Notes under the pieces: model-generated | What the model was told of the DNA's origin: nothing | The model's input: only the letters and a program-made list of their open reading frames with translations | The model's database searches: none | Made by a program: the position numbers and the translations under genes | In this document: positions 9,452-18,587 of the stretch, piece by piece | Layout: each line of letters begins with the position of its first letter | Numbering within the stretch: the first letter of the stretch is position 1 | Source of the DNA: Verrucomicrobiales bacterium | GTDB taxonomy: Bacteria; Verrucomicrobiota; Verrucomicrobiia; Methylacidiphilales; JAAUTS01 | NCBI GenBank assembly: GCA_031256975.1 | Contig: JAIRPN010000003.1 | Span: 1-64,000, forward strand | Reading direction: 5' to 3' | Length of the DNA stretch: 64,000 nt

Positions 9452-9484
9452 CAGGCGATTCTTAAGGGATCGCCTGATTTTTTA
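9452..9484 (+). terminator. Rho-independent terminator
   Basis: CAGGCGAT (9452-9459) and ATCGCCTG (9469-9476) form a perfect eight-base stem with a nine-base loop, followed after one A by a T-run of six. Its orientation ends plus-strand transcription from the autotransporter or the small structured RNA. It sits directly against the end of the convergent efflux operon. Confidence 0.85.
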
Positions 9485-10903
9485 TTTCGCCGAGCTTGCG
9501 GTGCTGTCCGGTTGTTGCTGCTCCCAGCCGCCGCCGAGCGACTTGTAGAGGTCGACGATGACGGTGAGCTGGTGCAATTGGGTTTGCGCCAGCTGGATTT
9601 GGGTGGGGAACAATTGCTGCTGGGCGTTGATCACTTCCAGGTAATCGGCCTTGCCCGCCTTGTAACGCAGCAGGGAGAGGCGCACTGATTCCTGCGAGGA
9701 GTCGACCGCCTGTGCCTGTTGCTGGCGCACGGATTCGAGTTTTTCATGGGTGATCAGCGCGTTGGAAACTTCCTGCAGGGAGTTGAGTACGGTCTGGTCG
9801 TAAGTCAGTTCCGCTTCCTTGAAGGCGGCCTTGGCCTGTTTGTATTCCGCCTGCAATTGCCCGCCGTTGAAGATCGGGCCGGACATGGTGGCGGCCAGCG
9901 ACCAGGCGTTGGCGGAACCGGCGGTGAAGGTTGAGAGGGCCGGGCTGACTTTGCCGAGCAGCGAGGTCAGGCCGATCTGCGGGAAGAATTGCGCCACGGC
10001 GACGCCGATGTCGGCATTGGCGGCGCGGAGCCTGGCTTCCGCCTCGAGGATGTCGGGACGGCGGCGCAGCAGGGCGGAGGGAATGCCGGCGGGAATTTCC
10101 GGCGGCAGTTTCTGGCCGAGCAGGGTGCTGTCGCGCTTGACAGGCCCCGGGGGAAGGCCCAGCAGGATGTTGATCTGGTTTTCCTTCACCGCGATCTGGC
10201 GTTCGAGTTCCGGGATGGCGGCGGCGGTGGAGGCGAGCGAGGTCCTGGCGCGCGAGACATCGAGGTCGGACGCGGTACCGGCGTTGAGGCGGGTCTGGAA
10301 CAGTTGGAGGCTTTCGGTGAATGACTTGGTGGTGTCGACGGCGATTTGTTTTTCCAGGTCGAGCTCGAGCAACTCGAAATAGTTGCGCGCGACATCGGCG
10401 ATCAGCGAGGTCAGCACCCCGTCGCGGACTTCCTCGCTGGCGAGGTAACGCGCGGTGGCGGCCTCGTCGGAGCGGCGCAAACGGCCCCAGATGTCGATTT
10501 CCCACGCCACGTCCAGGGTGGTGAGCGCGTAGTTGCTGGTGTCGCCGTTGTTCGGGAACGGCGAGCTCTGGAATGAATTGCGTTCGCGGCTGACCCCGCC
10601 GTTGTAGCTGAGGTTGGGATAGAAGCGCGACTTGGCTTGTGAGGCCAGCGCGCGGGATTGTTCCACGCGGGTGACGGCGATGCGCAGGTCGTAATTGTTC
10701 TTCAAGGCATCGCTGAGCAGTTGCTGCAGGGTGGGATCCTGGAATACCTGCCACCAGGGCAGGTCGGCGAGGCTGCGTTCCCCGGCCTGGTCCTGGCCGC
10801 GGAACGTGCCGGGAAGATGCTCGGCGGTCGGCGCCTTGTAATCGGGCCCGACCGCGCAGGCGGCGAGCAGGACGGAGGTGGTCAGCAATAAAAGGATTCT
10901 CAT
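9482..10903 (-). CDS. RND efflux outer-membrane factor (OprM/NodT family lipoprotein)
   Basis: This is the outer-membrane channel of a tripartite drug efflux pump. Residues 1-16 are a lipoprotein signal (LLAAC, acylated Cys16), followed by VGPDYKAP, which is typical of NodT-type factors. Two outer-membrane-efflux repeats follow. The length of 473 aa is normal for the family. The ATG overlaps the stop of the pump gene by four bases (ATGA), so the two are translationally coupled. It is the last gene of the MFP-pump-channel operon. Its substrate cannot be read from the sequence. Confidence 0.95.
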   Translation of the reverse strand: MRILLLLTTSVLLAACAVGPDYKAPTAEHLPGTFRGQDQAGERSLADLPWWQVFQDPTLQQLLSDALKNNYDLRIAVTRVEQSRALASQAKSRFYPNLSYNGGVSRERNSFQSSPFPNNGDTSNYALTTLDVAWEIDIWGRLRRSDEAATARYLASEEVRDGVLTSLIADVARNYFELLELDLEKQIAVDTTKSFTESLQLFQTRLNAGTASDLDVSRARTSLASTAAAIPELERQIAVKENQINILLGLPPGPVKRDSTLLGQKLPPEIPAGIPSALLRRRPDILEAEARLRAANADIGVAVAQFFPQIGLTSLLGKVSPALSTFTAGSANAWSLAATMSGPIFNGGQLQAEYKQAKAAFKEAELTYDQTVLNSLQEVSNALITHEKLESVRQQQAQAVDSSQESVRLSLLRYKAGKADYLEVINAQQQLFPTQIQLAQTQLHQLTVIVDLYKSLGGGWEQQQPDSTASSAK

Positions 10904-13900
10904 ACGTTTTTTACCGGTTCGGATTGTGGCGCGGGCACGGGTTTTTTCTTCCAGCCCAGTTTCATCACCGTGACATAGAACACCGGGGTGAGGAACAGGC
11001 CGAACAGGGTGACGCCGATCATGCCGGAGAACACCGCGATGCCCATGGCCTGGCGCATCTCGGAACCTGCGCCCTTGGAGATGACCAGTGGCACCACGCC
11101 CGCGATGAAGGCGATGGAGGTCATCAGGATCGGGCGCAAACGCAGGCGGCAGGCTTCGATGACCGCCTGCATGGAGCTCATGCCTTCGTCCTGTTTTTGT
11201 TTGGCGAACTCGATGATCAGGATGGCGTTCTTGCAGGCCAGGCCGACCAGCACGATCAGGCCGATCTGGGTGAAGATATTGTTGTCACTGCCATCGAGCC
11301 AGACACCGCTGATGGCGAACAGCAGGCACATCGGTACGATCAGGATGATTGCCAGTGGCAAACGCAAACTTTCATACAACGCGGCGAGCACCAGAAACAC
11401 CAGCAGGATGCAAAGCGGATACACATACACGGCGGTGTTGCCCGCGAGGATGCGCTGGTAGGTGAGGTCGGTCCATTCCATCTTCATGCCCTGCGGCAGA
11501 TTCTGGTCGGCGATGTTGCTCATCAACTCCTCGACCTGTCCGGAACTGTAGCCGGGCGCGGGGCCGCCGTTGATTTCCGCGGCGGGATAACCGTTGTAAC
11601 GCATGGCGCGGTCAGGACCGTGGGTTTCCTTGATGGTGACGAGGGCGCTGAGCGGCACCATCTGTCCGGCGGCGTTGCGGGTTTTCAACCGGGTGATGTC
11701 CTCGGAATGTTCGCGGAACTGCGCCTCCGATTGAGCGATCACTTGGAAGGTGCGGCCGAAGCGGTTGAAGTCATTGACGTACAACGAACCCAGATAGATC
11801 TGCAGGGTTTCAAATAAATTTTGCAAGGGCACGCCCTGGGTCTTGGCTTTCACGCGGTCGATTTCCGCGTCGAGCTGCGGCACGTTGACGGTGAAGGTGG
11901 AAAACAAACCGCCGAAGCCGGGGGTCTGCATGCCTTTGCCCATCAGGTCCTGCACGCTTTGGTACAAGGCGTCGTTGCCGAGGTCGGCGCGATCCTCGAT
12001 GTAGCATTTGAAACCGCCGATGGTGCCGAGGCCCATCACCGGGGGCGCGGGTACGGCCAGTACGAAAGCTTCCTGGATGGCGGCGCCGAATTTCTGGTTG
12101 AGTGCCGACATGATGGCCATGCCGCTGAGGTCGGGCGTGGTGCGTTCCTCAAAGGGCTTGAGGGTGAAGAACACAATGCCGGAACTGGACGACACGCTGA
12201 AGCCGTTGATGCTCAGGCCGGGGAAGGACACGGCGTGCTCGACGCCGGGTTGTTTCAGCCCGATCTCGCTCATGTGTCTCAACACTTCCTCGGTGCGGTT
12301 GATCGAGGCGCCTTCCGGCAATTGCGCGAAGGCCACCAGGTATTGCTTGTCCTGAATCGGCACGAAGCCGCTGGGCACCTTGCTGAAGCTCCAGCCGGTC
12401 ATGAACAGCAGTCCGCAGTACAGGAGCAGCATGATGAAGCTCTTGCGTACCACACCGCCGACGGCGGCGGAATATTTTTTGCCCGACCAGGCGAATGCCT
12501 TGTTGAAGGGGCGGAAGAACCAGCCGAGCAGGGCGTCCATGATGCGGGTGAAGAAATCTTTCGGCGCGTGATGGCTTTTCAATAACAAGGCGCTGAGAGC
12601 GGGCGACAGGGTGAGGGAATTGAACGCCGAGATTACCGTCGAGATGGCAATGGTGATGGCGAATTGCTTGTAGAATTGTCCGGTCAGGCCGCTGATGAAG
12701 GCGGTCGGTATGAATACTGCGCATAATACCAAGGCGGTGGCAACGATCGGTCCGGTGACTTCCTTCATCGCCTGCTTGGTGGCGTCGATGGGCGAGAGGC
12801 CGAGCGCGATGTTGCGCTCGACGTTTTCCACCACCACGATGGCGTCGTCGACCACGATACCGATGGCCAGCACCAGGCCGAACAGGGACAGGGCGTTGAT
12901 GCTAAAACCGAGCGCATGCATTACCGCGAAGGTGCCGACGAGGGAGACCGGCACCGCTGCCAGCGGGATGATCGAGGCCCGCCAGGTTTGCAGGAACAGG
13001 ATCACCACGATGACCACCAGAATCAACGCCTCGAACAAGGTGTGTACCACTGCCTCGATGGAGTGTTTGATAAATACCGTGGGATCGTAGTTGATGGAAT
13101 AATCCAAGCCCTGCGGGAAATTCTTTTTCAACTCCTTCATGGTATCGCGCACGTTTTGTGCCAGTTGCAAGGCGTTGGCGCCGGGGAGCTGGAAGATCGG
13201 GATGGCGACGGCGGGTTCATTGTCGATGCGCGAACGCAGGGCGTAGGACGAAGCGTCCAATTCGATGCGGGCGACGTCCTTCAGCAGGGTTTTTTCGCCG
13301 TTGGGCCCGGTTTTCAAAATGATGTTGCCGAATTCCTCCTCGTCGATCAGCCGGCCCTTGGCATTGATCTGCAACTCAAAGGCAACTTTGCTTTTGACCG
13401 GAGGCTGGCCGACCGCGCCGGCGGCGACCTGGATGTTTTGCTCGCGAATCGCTGCCACCACGTCACTGGCGGTCAGGTCGCGCGCGGCAATCTTGTTGGG
13501 ATCGAGCCAGACGCGCATGGCGTAGTCGCCGGAACCGAACAGTTGCACCGAACCCGCGCCCGGCAGACGGGCCAGCACATCCTTGACTTGCAGGTTGGCG
13601 TAATTGCGCAGGTAAACTTCATTGTAACGATGATCGGGCGAGATGAGGTGAACCACCATCACGATGTCGGAAGATTGCTTGTTAGTGGTGACACCGAGCT
13701 GGCGCACTTCCTCAGGCAGTTTCGATAATGCCTGCGATACGCGGTTTTGCACCTGCACCTGTGCCTTGTCGACATCGGTGCCCAGCTTGAAGGTGATGGT
13801 TAGCGACATCACACCGTCACTGGTCGACTGCGAGTACATGTAGATGGAATTCTCGACGCCGTTAATGGCTTCTTCCAGGGGCACCGCTACGGTTTCGGCA

Positions 13901-14076
13901 ATGGTCTTGGGGTTGGCGCCGGGGTAGGTGGCTTGCACCACCACCGTAGGCGGCACGACTTCCGGGTACTCGCTGATCGGCAGTTGGAACATGGAGATCA
14001 GGCCAATCAGGAAAATGATGGTCGAGAGCACCCCGGCAAAGATCGGCCGGGTGATGAAGAAATGGGAAAAATTCAT
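10900..14076 (-). CDS. RND multidrug efflux pump, HAE1 family (AcrB/MexB-like)
   Basis: This is the inner-membrane proton-driven pump of the tripartite system. The N-terminus is typical (MNFSHFFITRPIFAGVLS), followed by two large periplasmic loops and 12 membrane segments. The DD pair in transmembrane helix 4 (IGIVVDDAIVVVENVER, near residue 405) is the proton-relay signature. The 1058 residues match AcrB-class pumps. It lies 32 bp after the membrane-fusion gene and overlaps the channel gene by four bases. The family suggests hydrophobic and amphiphilic drugs, but the spectrum is not visible here. Confidence 0.96.
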   Translation of the reverse strand: MNFSHFFITRPIFAGVLSTIIFLIGLISMFQLPISEYPEVVPPTVVVQATYPGANPKTIAETVAVPLEEAINGVENSIYMYSQSTSDGVMSLTITFKLGTDVDKAQVQVQNRVSQALSKLPEEVRQLGVTTNKQSSDIVMVVHLISPDHRYNEVYLRNYANLQVKDVLARLPGAGSVQLFGSGDYAMRVWLDPNKIAARDLTASDVVAAIREQNIQVAAGAVGQPPVKSKVAFELQINAKGRLIDEEEFGNIILKTGPNGEKTLLKDVARIELDASSYALRSRIDNEPAVAIPIFQLPGANALQLAQNVRDTMKELKKNFPQGLDYSINYDPTVFIKHSIEAVVHTLFEALILVVIVVILFLQTWRASIIPLAAVPVSLVGTFAVMHALGFSINALSLFGLVLAIGIVVDDAIVVVENVERNIALGLSPIDATKQAMKEVTGPIVATALVLCAVFIPTAFISGLTGQFYKQFAITIAISTVISAFNSLTLSPALSALLLKSHHAPKDFFTRIMDALLGWFFRPFNKAFAWSGKKYSAAVGGVVRKSFIMLLLYCGLLFMTGWSFSKVPSGFVPIQDKQYLVAFAQLPEGASINRTEEVLRHMSEIGLKQPGVEHAVSFPGLSINGFSVSSSSGIVFFTLKPFEERTTPDLSGMAIMSALNQKFGAAIQEAFVLAVPAPPVMGLGTIGGFKCYIEDRADLGNDALYQSVQDLMGKGMQTPGFGGLFSTFTVNVPQLDAEIDRVKAKTQGVPLQNLFETLQIYLGSLYVNDFNRFGRTFQVIAQSEAQFREHSEDITRLKTRNAAGQMVPLSALVTIKETHGPDRAMRYNGYPAAEINGGPAPGYSSGQVEELMSNIADQNLPQGMKMEWTDLTYQRILAGNTAVYVYPLCILLVFLVLAALYESLRLPLAIILIVPMCLLFAISGVWLDGSDNNIFTQIGLIVLVGLACKNAILIIEFAKQKQDEGMSSMQAVIEACRLRLRPILMTSIAFIAGVVPLVISKGAGSEMRQAMGIAVFSGMIGVTLFGLFLTPVFYVTVMKLGWKKKPVPAPQSEPVKNV

Positions 14077-14108
14077 GACTGTAAGGAATCGCTAATGACG
14101 GAACGGGA

Positions 14109-15302
14109 TTATTGTTGCGCCGTTTTGGTGCCGGCTGCAACTGGTGTACTGGCGACCTGTTCCTGCGGCGTCACCGGCAGGCCGGGGCGCGCGCGGTACA
14201 GGCCGTTGACCACGATTTTTTCGCCGGGTTGCAGGCCGGAGCGGATGATGCGCTTGCCGTCGATGACGGGACCGAGTTGCACCTGTTGGTATTGCACGAC
14301 ATTTTTGTCATTGAGGGTCAGCACGAATTTTTGTCCCTGGTCGGTGCCGACGGCGGTTTCGTCCACCACGATGGCGGCGTACTGCTTGGTGGCGGGAACG
14401 CGCACGCGGGCGAACAATCCGGGAACGATGCGGCCGTCCGGATTGGGAAATACCACGCGCATGACAATGGTGCCGCTGTTGGCGTTAACATGGTTGTCGA
14501 ATGACTCGACATAGCCCTGGTGCGGATAACCGTTTTCATCGGTCAGGGCGAGTTGCACGGGAATCTTGCCATTGGAGTCGTTGCTTTGGGCGGACAACTC
14601 ACTTGCCAGTTTGTTGAATTTGAGCAGCGAGGTTTCATCCACGTCGGCATAGACGTAAATCGGATCAACCGACACCAGGGTGGTCAGCAGGGTTGCGGAA
14701 CCGGCGTCGCCGCTGACGTAATTGCCCGCAGTGAGCAAAGCACGGCTAACCTTGCCGGTGATGGGAGCGCGAACCTTGGTGTAATCCAGGTCGAGTTGTG
14801 CCGATTCCAATTGCGCCTTGGTCGCTAACAGCGCGGCCTTGGCTTCCTGGTATTGTGCTTCGGCATTGTCGGCCTCCTCGATGGAAAGGGCATGGTCGGC
14901 CAGCAGCGAGGCCGCGCGCTTGGCGTCGCGTTCGGAATTGTCCAGCCGCACCTTGGCTTGTTCGTATTCCGCCTGACGGCGGTCAACCTCGGCCTGGTAC
15001 CAGCGCGGATCAATTTGGAATAACACATCGCCCTTTTTTACCAGTTGTCCGGCCTGGAACAGGACTTCGTCGATATGGCCGTTAACCCGCGGACGGACTT
15101 CCACCGCCTCGACGGCCTCGGTTCTTCCGGTAAATTCCTCCCATTCAACCACTTCTTGTTGTTGTGCCGGGGCGATGGTCACTACCGGCGGTTTTTGCAT
15201 CGGAGCGGAGGCTTGCTGGCGGTTGCAGCCGCTGATCAGGAACAAAATTCCGCCAATGGTGAACAAGGAATACCCCACCCGTAAAAATCTATCTATTTTC
15301 AT
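14109..15302 (-). CDS. RND efflux periplasmic adaptor (AcrA/MexA-like lipoprotein)
   Basis: This is the membrane-fusion protein linking pump and channel. The start at 15302 is preferred over an upstream in-frame codon because a GGGGAG site precedes it and it begins the lipoprotein signal MKIDRFLRVG, with Cys26 in LISGC. Domains run in the usual order: barrel-sandwich/lipoyl half, a coiled-coil hairpin (about 95-175), the second lipoyl half, beta-barrel and membrane-proximal domain. It is the first gene of the operon and is transcribed away from a TetR regulator 102 bp distant, which is the usual control arrangement. Confidence 0.95.
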   Translation of the reverse strand: MKIDRFLRVGYSLFTIGGILFLISGCNRQQASAPMQKPPVVTIAPAQQQEVVEWEEFTGRTEAVEAVEVRPRVNGHIDEVLFQAGQLVKKGDVLFQIDPRWYQAEVDRRQAEYEQAKVRLDNSERDAKRAASLLADHALSIEEADNAEAQYQEAKAALLATKAQLESAQLDLDYTKVRAPITGKVSRALLTAGNYVSGDAGSATLLTTLVSVDPIYVYADVDETSLLKFNKLASELSAQSNDSNGKIPVQLALTDENGYPHQGYVESFDNHVNANSGTIVMRVVFPNPDGRIVPGLFARVRVPATKQYAAIVVDETAVGTDQGQKFVLTLNDKNVVQYQQVQLGPVIDGKRIIRSGLQPGEKIVVNGLYRARPGLPVTPQEQVASTPVAAGTKTAQQ

Positions 15303-15404
15303 AATAATTAACTCCCCAAGCAAATCTGTAGCGTTTACTATGGATTTGGAGTGGAAAACCTAACGCGATGTTGTAAAGTGTCAAATAATTTTATAACGAA
15401 CACT

Positions 15405-16025
15405 ATGAAAATCATATCTAAGCCGGTTAAGCAACGCGGACGGCCCCGTTCCTTTGACCGGGACGAGGCGCTGGAACAGGCCATGGAAGTCTTTTGGCGT
15501 TACGGTTACGAATCCGCGTCGATCAGCGACCTGACCGCGGCAATGGGGATTACCCCTCCCAGCCTGTATGCCGCCTTTGGCAATAAGGAACAGTTATTCC
15601 TGGAGGCGGTGGAGCGCTATCTGGCCGCCAACCATGAAAGGTTGTCATCTTACCTGGATAATCCGGGAACGGCGCGCGAGGGGGTGGCGAGACTGCTCAG
15701 GGAAATCTCCTGCATGATGACCGATTGCGAATGCCCGAAAGGCTGCATGGTGGTGATGTCGGCGTTGAATTGTTCGGAGTCATCGGCACACATCCAGAAA
15801 ATCATGGCCAAGCACCGCAAGGCCTCGGAAGTACGGATCCGGAATCGGATCGAAAGGGGGATGCGGGAGGGTGACGTTCCCGCTGATACCAATGCAGCGG
15901 TGCTGGCGGTTTTCTTTTCAACCGTGATCGAGGGAATGTCGATTCAGGCCAAGGACGGGGCATCCGCCAGAAAGATCCAGTCCGCCATCGACACGGCCAT
16001 GCAGGCCTGGCCGCAATCAAAGTGA
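15405..16025 (+). CDS. TetR/AcrR family repressor, likely of the efflux operon
   Basis: The N-terminal helix-turn-helix (about residues 15-60) contains RPRSFDRDEALEQAM, SISDLTAAMGITPPSLYAAFGNKEQLF. The C-terminal part resembles the AcrR/YxaF-type ligand domain with Cys residues near CECPKGC. The ATG at 15405 is chosen because longer in-frame extensions add unrelated residues. It is divergent from the adaptor gene, so the 102-bp gap should hold both promoters and the operator. No clean operator palindrome was found there. Regulation of the pump is inferred from position. Confidence 0.88.
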   Translation: MKIISKPVKQRGRPRSFDRDEALEQAMEVFWRYGYESASISDLTAAMGITPPSLYAAFGNKEQLFLEAVERYLAANHERLSSYLDNPGTAREGVARLLREISCMMTDCECPKGCMVVMSALNCSESSAHIQKIMAKHRKASEVRIRNRIERGMREGDVPADTNAAVLAVFFSTVIEGMSIQAKDGASARKIQSAIDTAMQAWPQSK

Positions 16026-16214
16026 GGGAAGCAGTATCCCTTGCGAAGGGTTTTGATTAAAAAATCCCCGGCAGAAATCCAACAGGTTTTGGTTGGTTGA
16101 AGTGTAATCGATCAGGAAAATCGCAAGGGCAACCAGAATTCCCAACAGCAGAATACACAGGTTCGCCTTTGTAATCGTGTCCATTCTTCTCAGTCGTTTG
16201 AAGCTTCTGCGCAT
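16017..16214 (-). CDS. Small single-pass membrane protein, 65 aa or 55 aa
   Basis: The frame encodes one strongly hydrophobic segment (LCILLLGILVALAIFLI) after a short basic N-terminus. A second in-frame ATG at 16184, after AGAAGA, would give 55 residues. It is convergent with the TetR gene, and their ends overlap by nine bases. No family was recognised. It is supported only by the open frame and membrane segment, so it may not be a real gene. Confidence 0.4.
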   Translation of the reverse strand: MRRSFKRLRRMDTITKANLCILLLGILVALAIFLIDYTSTNQNLLDFCRGFFNQNPSQGILLPSL

Positions 16215-16328
16215 TTCTTATGGATTATCGACCTTGTATTAGTTTATTTGATTTTTGGGTGGCATCAAATGAATTTTTGCCATGCCCTATTACCGTCTGG
16301 CGATGCGGTTTGACCGGAAGGCCAAGGG

Positions 16329-16826
16329 TTATTGTTGCCGGGAGAGGGAGGGGCGGCTTAGAGACAGCCGGTTATTGAAATTCTGGAGGTACCGGGCGAC
16401 CAATTGGGGATCTTTTTTCAACACCAGCAGGTTCTCGGCATTATTATGTTCCGCCGCCTTGGTGAAATTGAATGAACCGGTAATGATGGTGGCCCGGTCA
16501 ATGATCATGATCTTCGAGTGGGCGATGGCGGGGCGGTAGTCAATGTACACCGGGATGCCGGCATTCAACAAAAAGGTGGCGGCGCTGTATTTGGCTTTTT
16601 CGTTGGATTTGTCGAGGATGGCGGTGATGGTAACCCCGCGTTTGTGGGCGTTGACCAAGGCCTGGGCAATCGGCGCGCTGGTGAAGCTGTAGGCTTGCAA
16701 TAGGATTTCACTTTTAGCCTGGTTGATTTCGCCGACCACCGCATCCTGTGCGCCGCCGTCCGGGGAAAAATACACCTTGGCGTCGGCCGCGGAACTGTGG
16801 TTCAGCGGAACGATGGCACAAAGCAA
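16329..16826 (-). CDS. Phospholipase D-like nuclease, exported; 5' end out of frame
   Basis: This is a single-domain PLD-superfamily protein of the Nuc/phosphodiesterase type. The HKD motif is HSKIMIIDRATIITGSFNFT near residues 103-122. As given, the frame starts at a TTG inside a hydrophobic stretch ending AVSSAADAK-like (PLNHSSAADAK), so the signal peptide is cut. An ATG at 16866 reads MHKTG and would continue into the missing signal peptide (RIIICILALL) if one G of the GGGG run near 16850 were removed. The base count from that ATG to the TTG is 40, which is one too many. This is either a sequence error or a real frameshift. A periplasmic nuclease or phosphodiesterase is likely. Confidence 0.8.
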   Translation of the reverse strand: MLCAIVPLNHSSAADAKVYFSPDGGAQDAVVGEINQAKSEILLQAYSFTSAPIAQALVNAHKRGVTITAILDKSNEKAKYSAATFLLNAGIPVYIDYRPAIAHSKIMIIDRATIITGSFNFTKAAEHNNAENLLVLKKDPQLVARYLQNFNNRLSLSRPSLSRQQ

Positions 16827-16908
16827 TGCCAGTATGCAGATGATGATTCTCCCCGGTTTTATGCATCACACCATAATCCCGGATTGTGTCATCGCAAGGG
16901 CGACGACT

Positions 16909-17769
16909 TTACAAATCTCCCATGCGGCCTTCCTGGAAGTCCTCGAAGGCTTGTTGGATTTCGCTGCGGGTGTTCATTACGAACGGACCATAACCGACAA
17001 TGGGTTCATGAATCGGCTGACCGCTCATCAATAACAGCTTGGCGTCGGATTTCGCGGTTAGCGTGATCCGGTCGCCATCGCGGGAGAATACTGCCAGTTC
17101 GGTTGCACCGGCCTGCTGCCCGTCGTTAGCGTCCACTTTGCCTTGCAAGACCAATACCGCGGTATTGTGTCCATCGGTCAGGGGCAGTTCGACGGATTTG
17201 CCCGCGTTTAGCGTGATGTCCCAAAGATTGATCGGGGTGAAAGTTTTTGCCGCCCCGTTTTGACCTTCGAAATCACCGCTAATGACGCGCACGGAGCCTG
17301 CGTTGTCCGGCAACATGACGTTGGGAATCTGCGCCTTGGGCAGGGTCTGGTATCCGGCCTTGGCGCGTTTGTCCTTGGCGGGAAGATTGATCCACAACTG
17401 CACCATTTGCATCGGGCCGCCCTTTTGCACGAATTCCTTGGAATGAAATTCCTCGTGCACGATGCCGCTGGCGGCGGTCATCCATTGCACGTCGCCGGGG
17501 CCGATCTTGCCGCCATTGCCGGCGGAATCGCGATGTTCCAGTTCGCCTTGGTAGACCACGGTGACCGTTTCGAAGCCGCGGTGCGGGTGTCCGCCGACAC
17601 CGCGTGCTTCCTTGCCAGGAGGGAATTCATAAGGGGCGGCGTAATCGAGCAATAGAAATGGGCTCAACTCTTGCCCCAGGTTGTTGTAATCAAAGATTGA
17701 GCGGACAGGAAAGCCATTGCCAACCCAATGCATGGCTGGGCTTGGATGGATGCGCAATAATTTTTTCAT
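16909..17769 (-). CDS. Pirin family protein (bicupin)
   Basis: Two cupin domains are visible. The N-terminal one carries the metal-binding set GGHPHRGFETVTVVYQGELEHRDS plus HEEFH, matching YhhW-type pirins, which often have quercetinase activity. The C-terminal domain (about 185-280) is the usual pirin_C region. Length is 286 aa, as expected. It lies 54 bp after the isochorismatase-like gene on the same strand. Both may form a small redox or detoxification unit, which is an inference. The in vivo substrate is unknown. Confidence 0.92.
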   Translation of the reverse strand: MKKLLRIHPSPAMHWVGNGFPVRSIFDYNNLGQELSPFLLLDYAAPYEFPPGKEARGVGGHPHRGFETVTVVYQGELEHRDSAGNGGKIGPGDVQWMTAASGIVHEEFHSKEFVQKGGPMQMVQLWINLPAKDKRAKAGYQTLPKAQIPNVMLPDNAGSVRVISGDFEGQNGAAKTFTPINLWDITLNAGKSVELPLTDGHNTAVLVLQGKVDANDGQQAGATELAVFSRDGDRITLTAKSDAKLLLMSGQPIHEPIVGYGPFVMNTRSEIQQAFEDFQEGRMGDL

Positions 17770-17823
17770 ATGGCGGCCGGTATTTGACGAGAGCAGGGAA
17801 TATCCCCGCTCCCACGCAGGAGT

Positions 17824-18450
17824 TTATTTTTTGGCTGCGTTGTAACTGGCGATGAGATTCTGGTAGCCGGGAATATGGCTGGCGAACAGTTGGCCCAATC
17901 CCTCGATATCGTTCCGCCAGTCGCGGTGTAATTCCGAAGCGGCGGCCATCCAGTTCATGAGTTGCGCCCCGGCGGCGGTCATGCGCGCCCAGGCGGAGTG
18001 GCGGGTGACTTCATTGAAAGTTCCCGATGCATCGGTGATGACAAACACCTCGAAGCCTTCCTGCAAGGCGGAGAGGGTGGGGAAGGCGACGCAGATTTCG
18101 GTGAGGATGCCGGCGATCAGGAGTTGCTTACGTCCGGTTGCCTTGACGGCCTTGACGAAATCCTCGTTGTCCCAAGCGTTAATTTGCCCCGGCCTGGCGA
18201 TGAGCGGTGCATTCGGCAGAATCGCGCGGATGGCGGGATCGATCGGGCCGTTTGGACCGTCTTCGAAACTGGTGGTCAAAACGGTCGGGAGCTTGAAGTA
18301 AACGGCCAGGTCCGCCAGCGCGAGGTAACTGTTGCGGAATTCACCGGGGGTGAAATCCTGCACCAGATTGGCAAGGCCGGACTGGTGATCCACCAGCAGC
18401 ACGGCTGCGTTATTTTTATCCAGACGGTTGTATTTGAATGTTGTACTCAT
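17824..18450 (-). CDS. Isochorismatase-like cysteine hydrolase (YcaC type)
   Basis: The catalytic triad pattern of the isochorismatase superfamily is present: Asp in LLVDHQSG near residue 22, and Cys in GILTEICVAFPTL near 118 with the characteristic cis-peptide neighbourhood. The 208-residue length and the C-terminal tail match YcaC-like hydrolases of unknown substrate. It is upstream of the pirin gene on the same strand. A TTG-rich AT tract of about 137 bp separates it from accA and shows nothing recognisable. Confidence 0.9.
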   Translation of the reverse strand: MSTTFKYNRLDKNNAAVLLVDHQSGLANLVQDFTPGEFRNSYLALADLAVYFKLPTVLTTSFEDGPNGPIDPAIRAILPNAPLIARPGQINAWDNEDFVKAVKATGRKQLLIAGILTEICVAFPTLSALQEGFEVFVITDASGTFNEVTRHSAWARMTAAGAQLMNWMAAASELHRDWRNDIEGLGQLFASHIPGYQNLIASYNAAKK

Positions 18451-18587
18451 GGGTTCTCCTTGGGTTGCTTGTTTAGTAAGTTTCGTTGTCTTCCGACAAA
18501 TTGAAACTTATCCCAATACCGGTGAGTACCAAAATATTTTGTTGGTTGGGAAGTGATACCTGAAAGGTATTGAGCCGCCTGGGATTG

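Noticed and set aside
9346-9484. SRP RNA or c-di-GMP riboswitch
   Set aside because: The conserved core words of these RNAs are absent.
15303-15404. TetR operator in the efflux divergent region
   Set aside because: Only a five-base GCGTT/AACGC match was found, which is too weak to report as a site.
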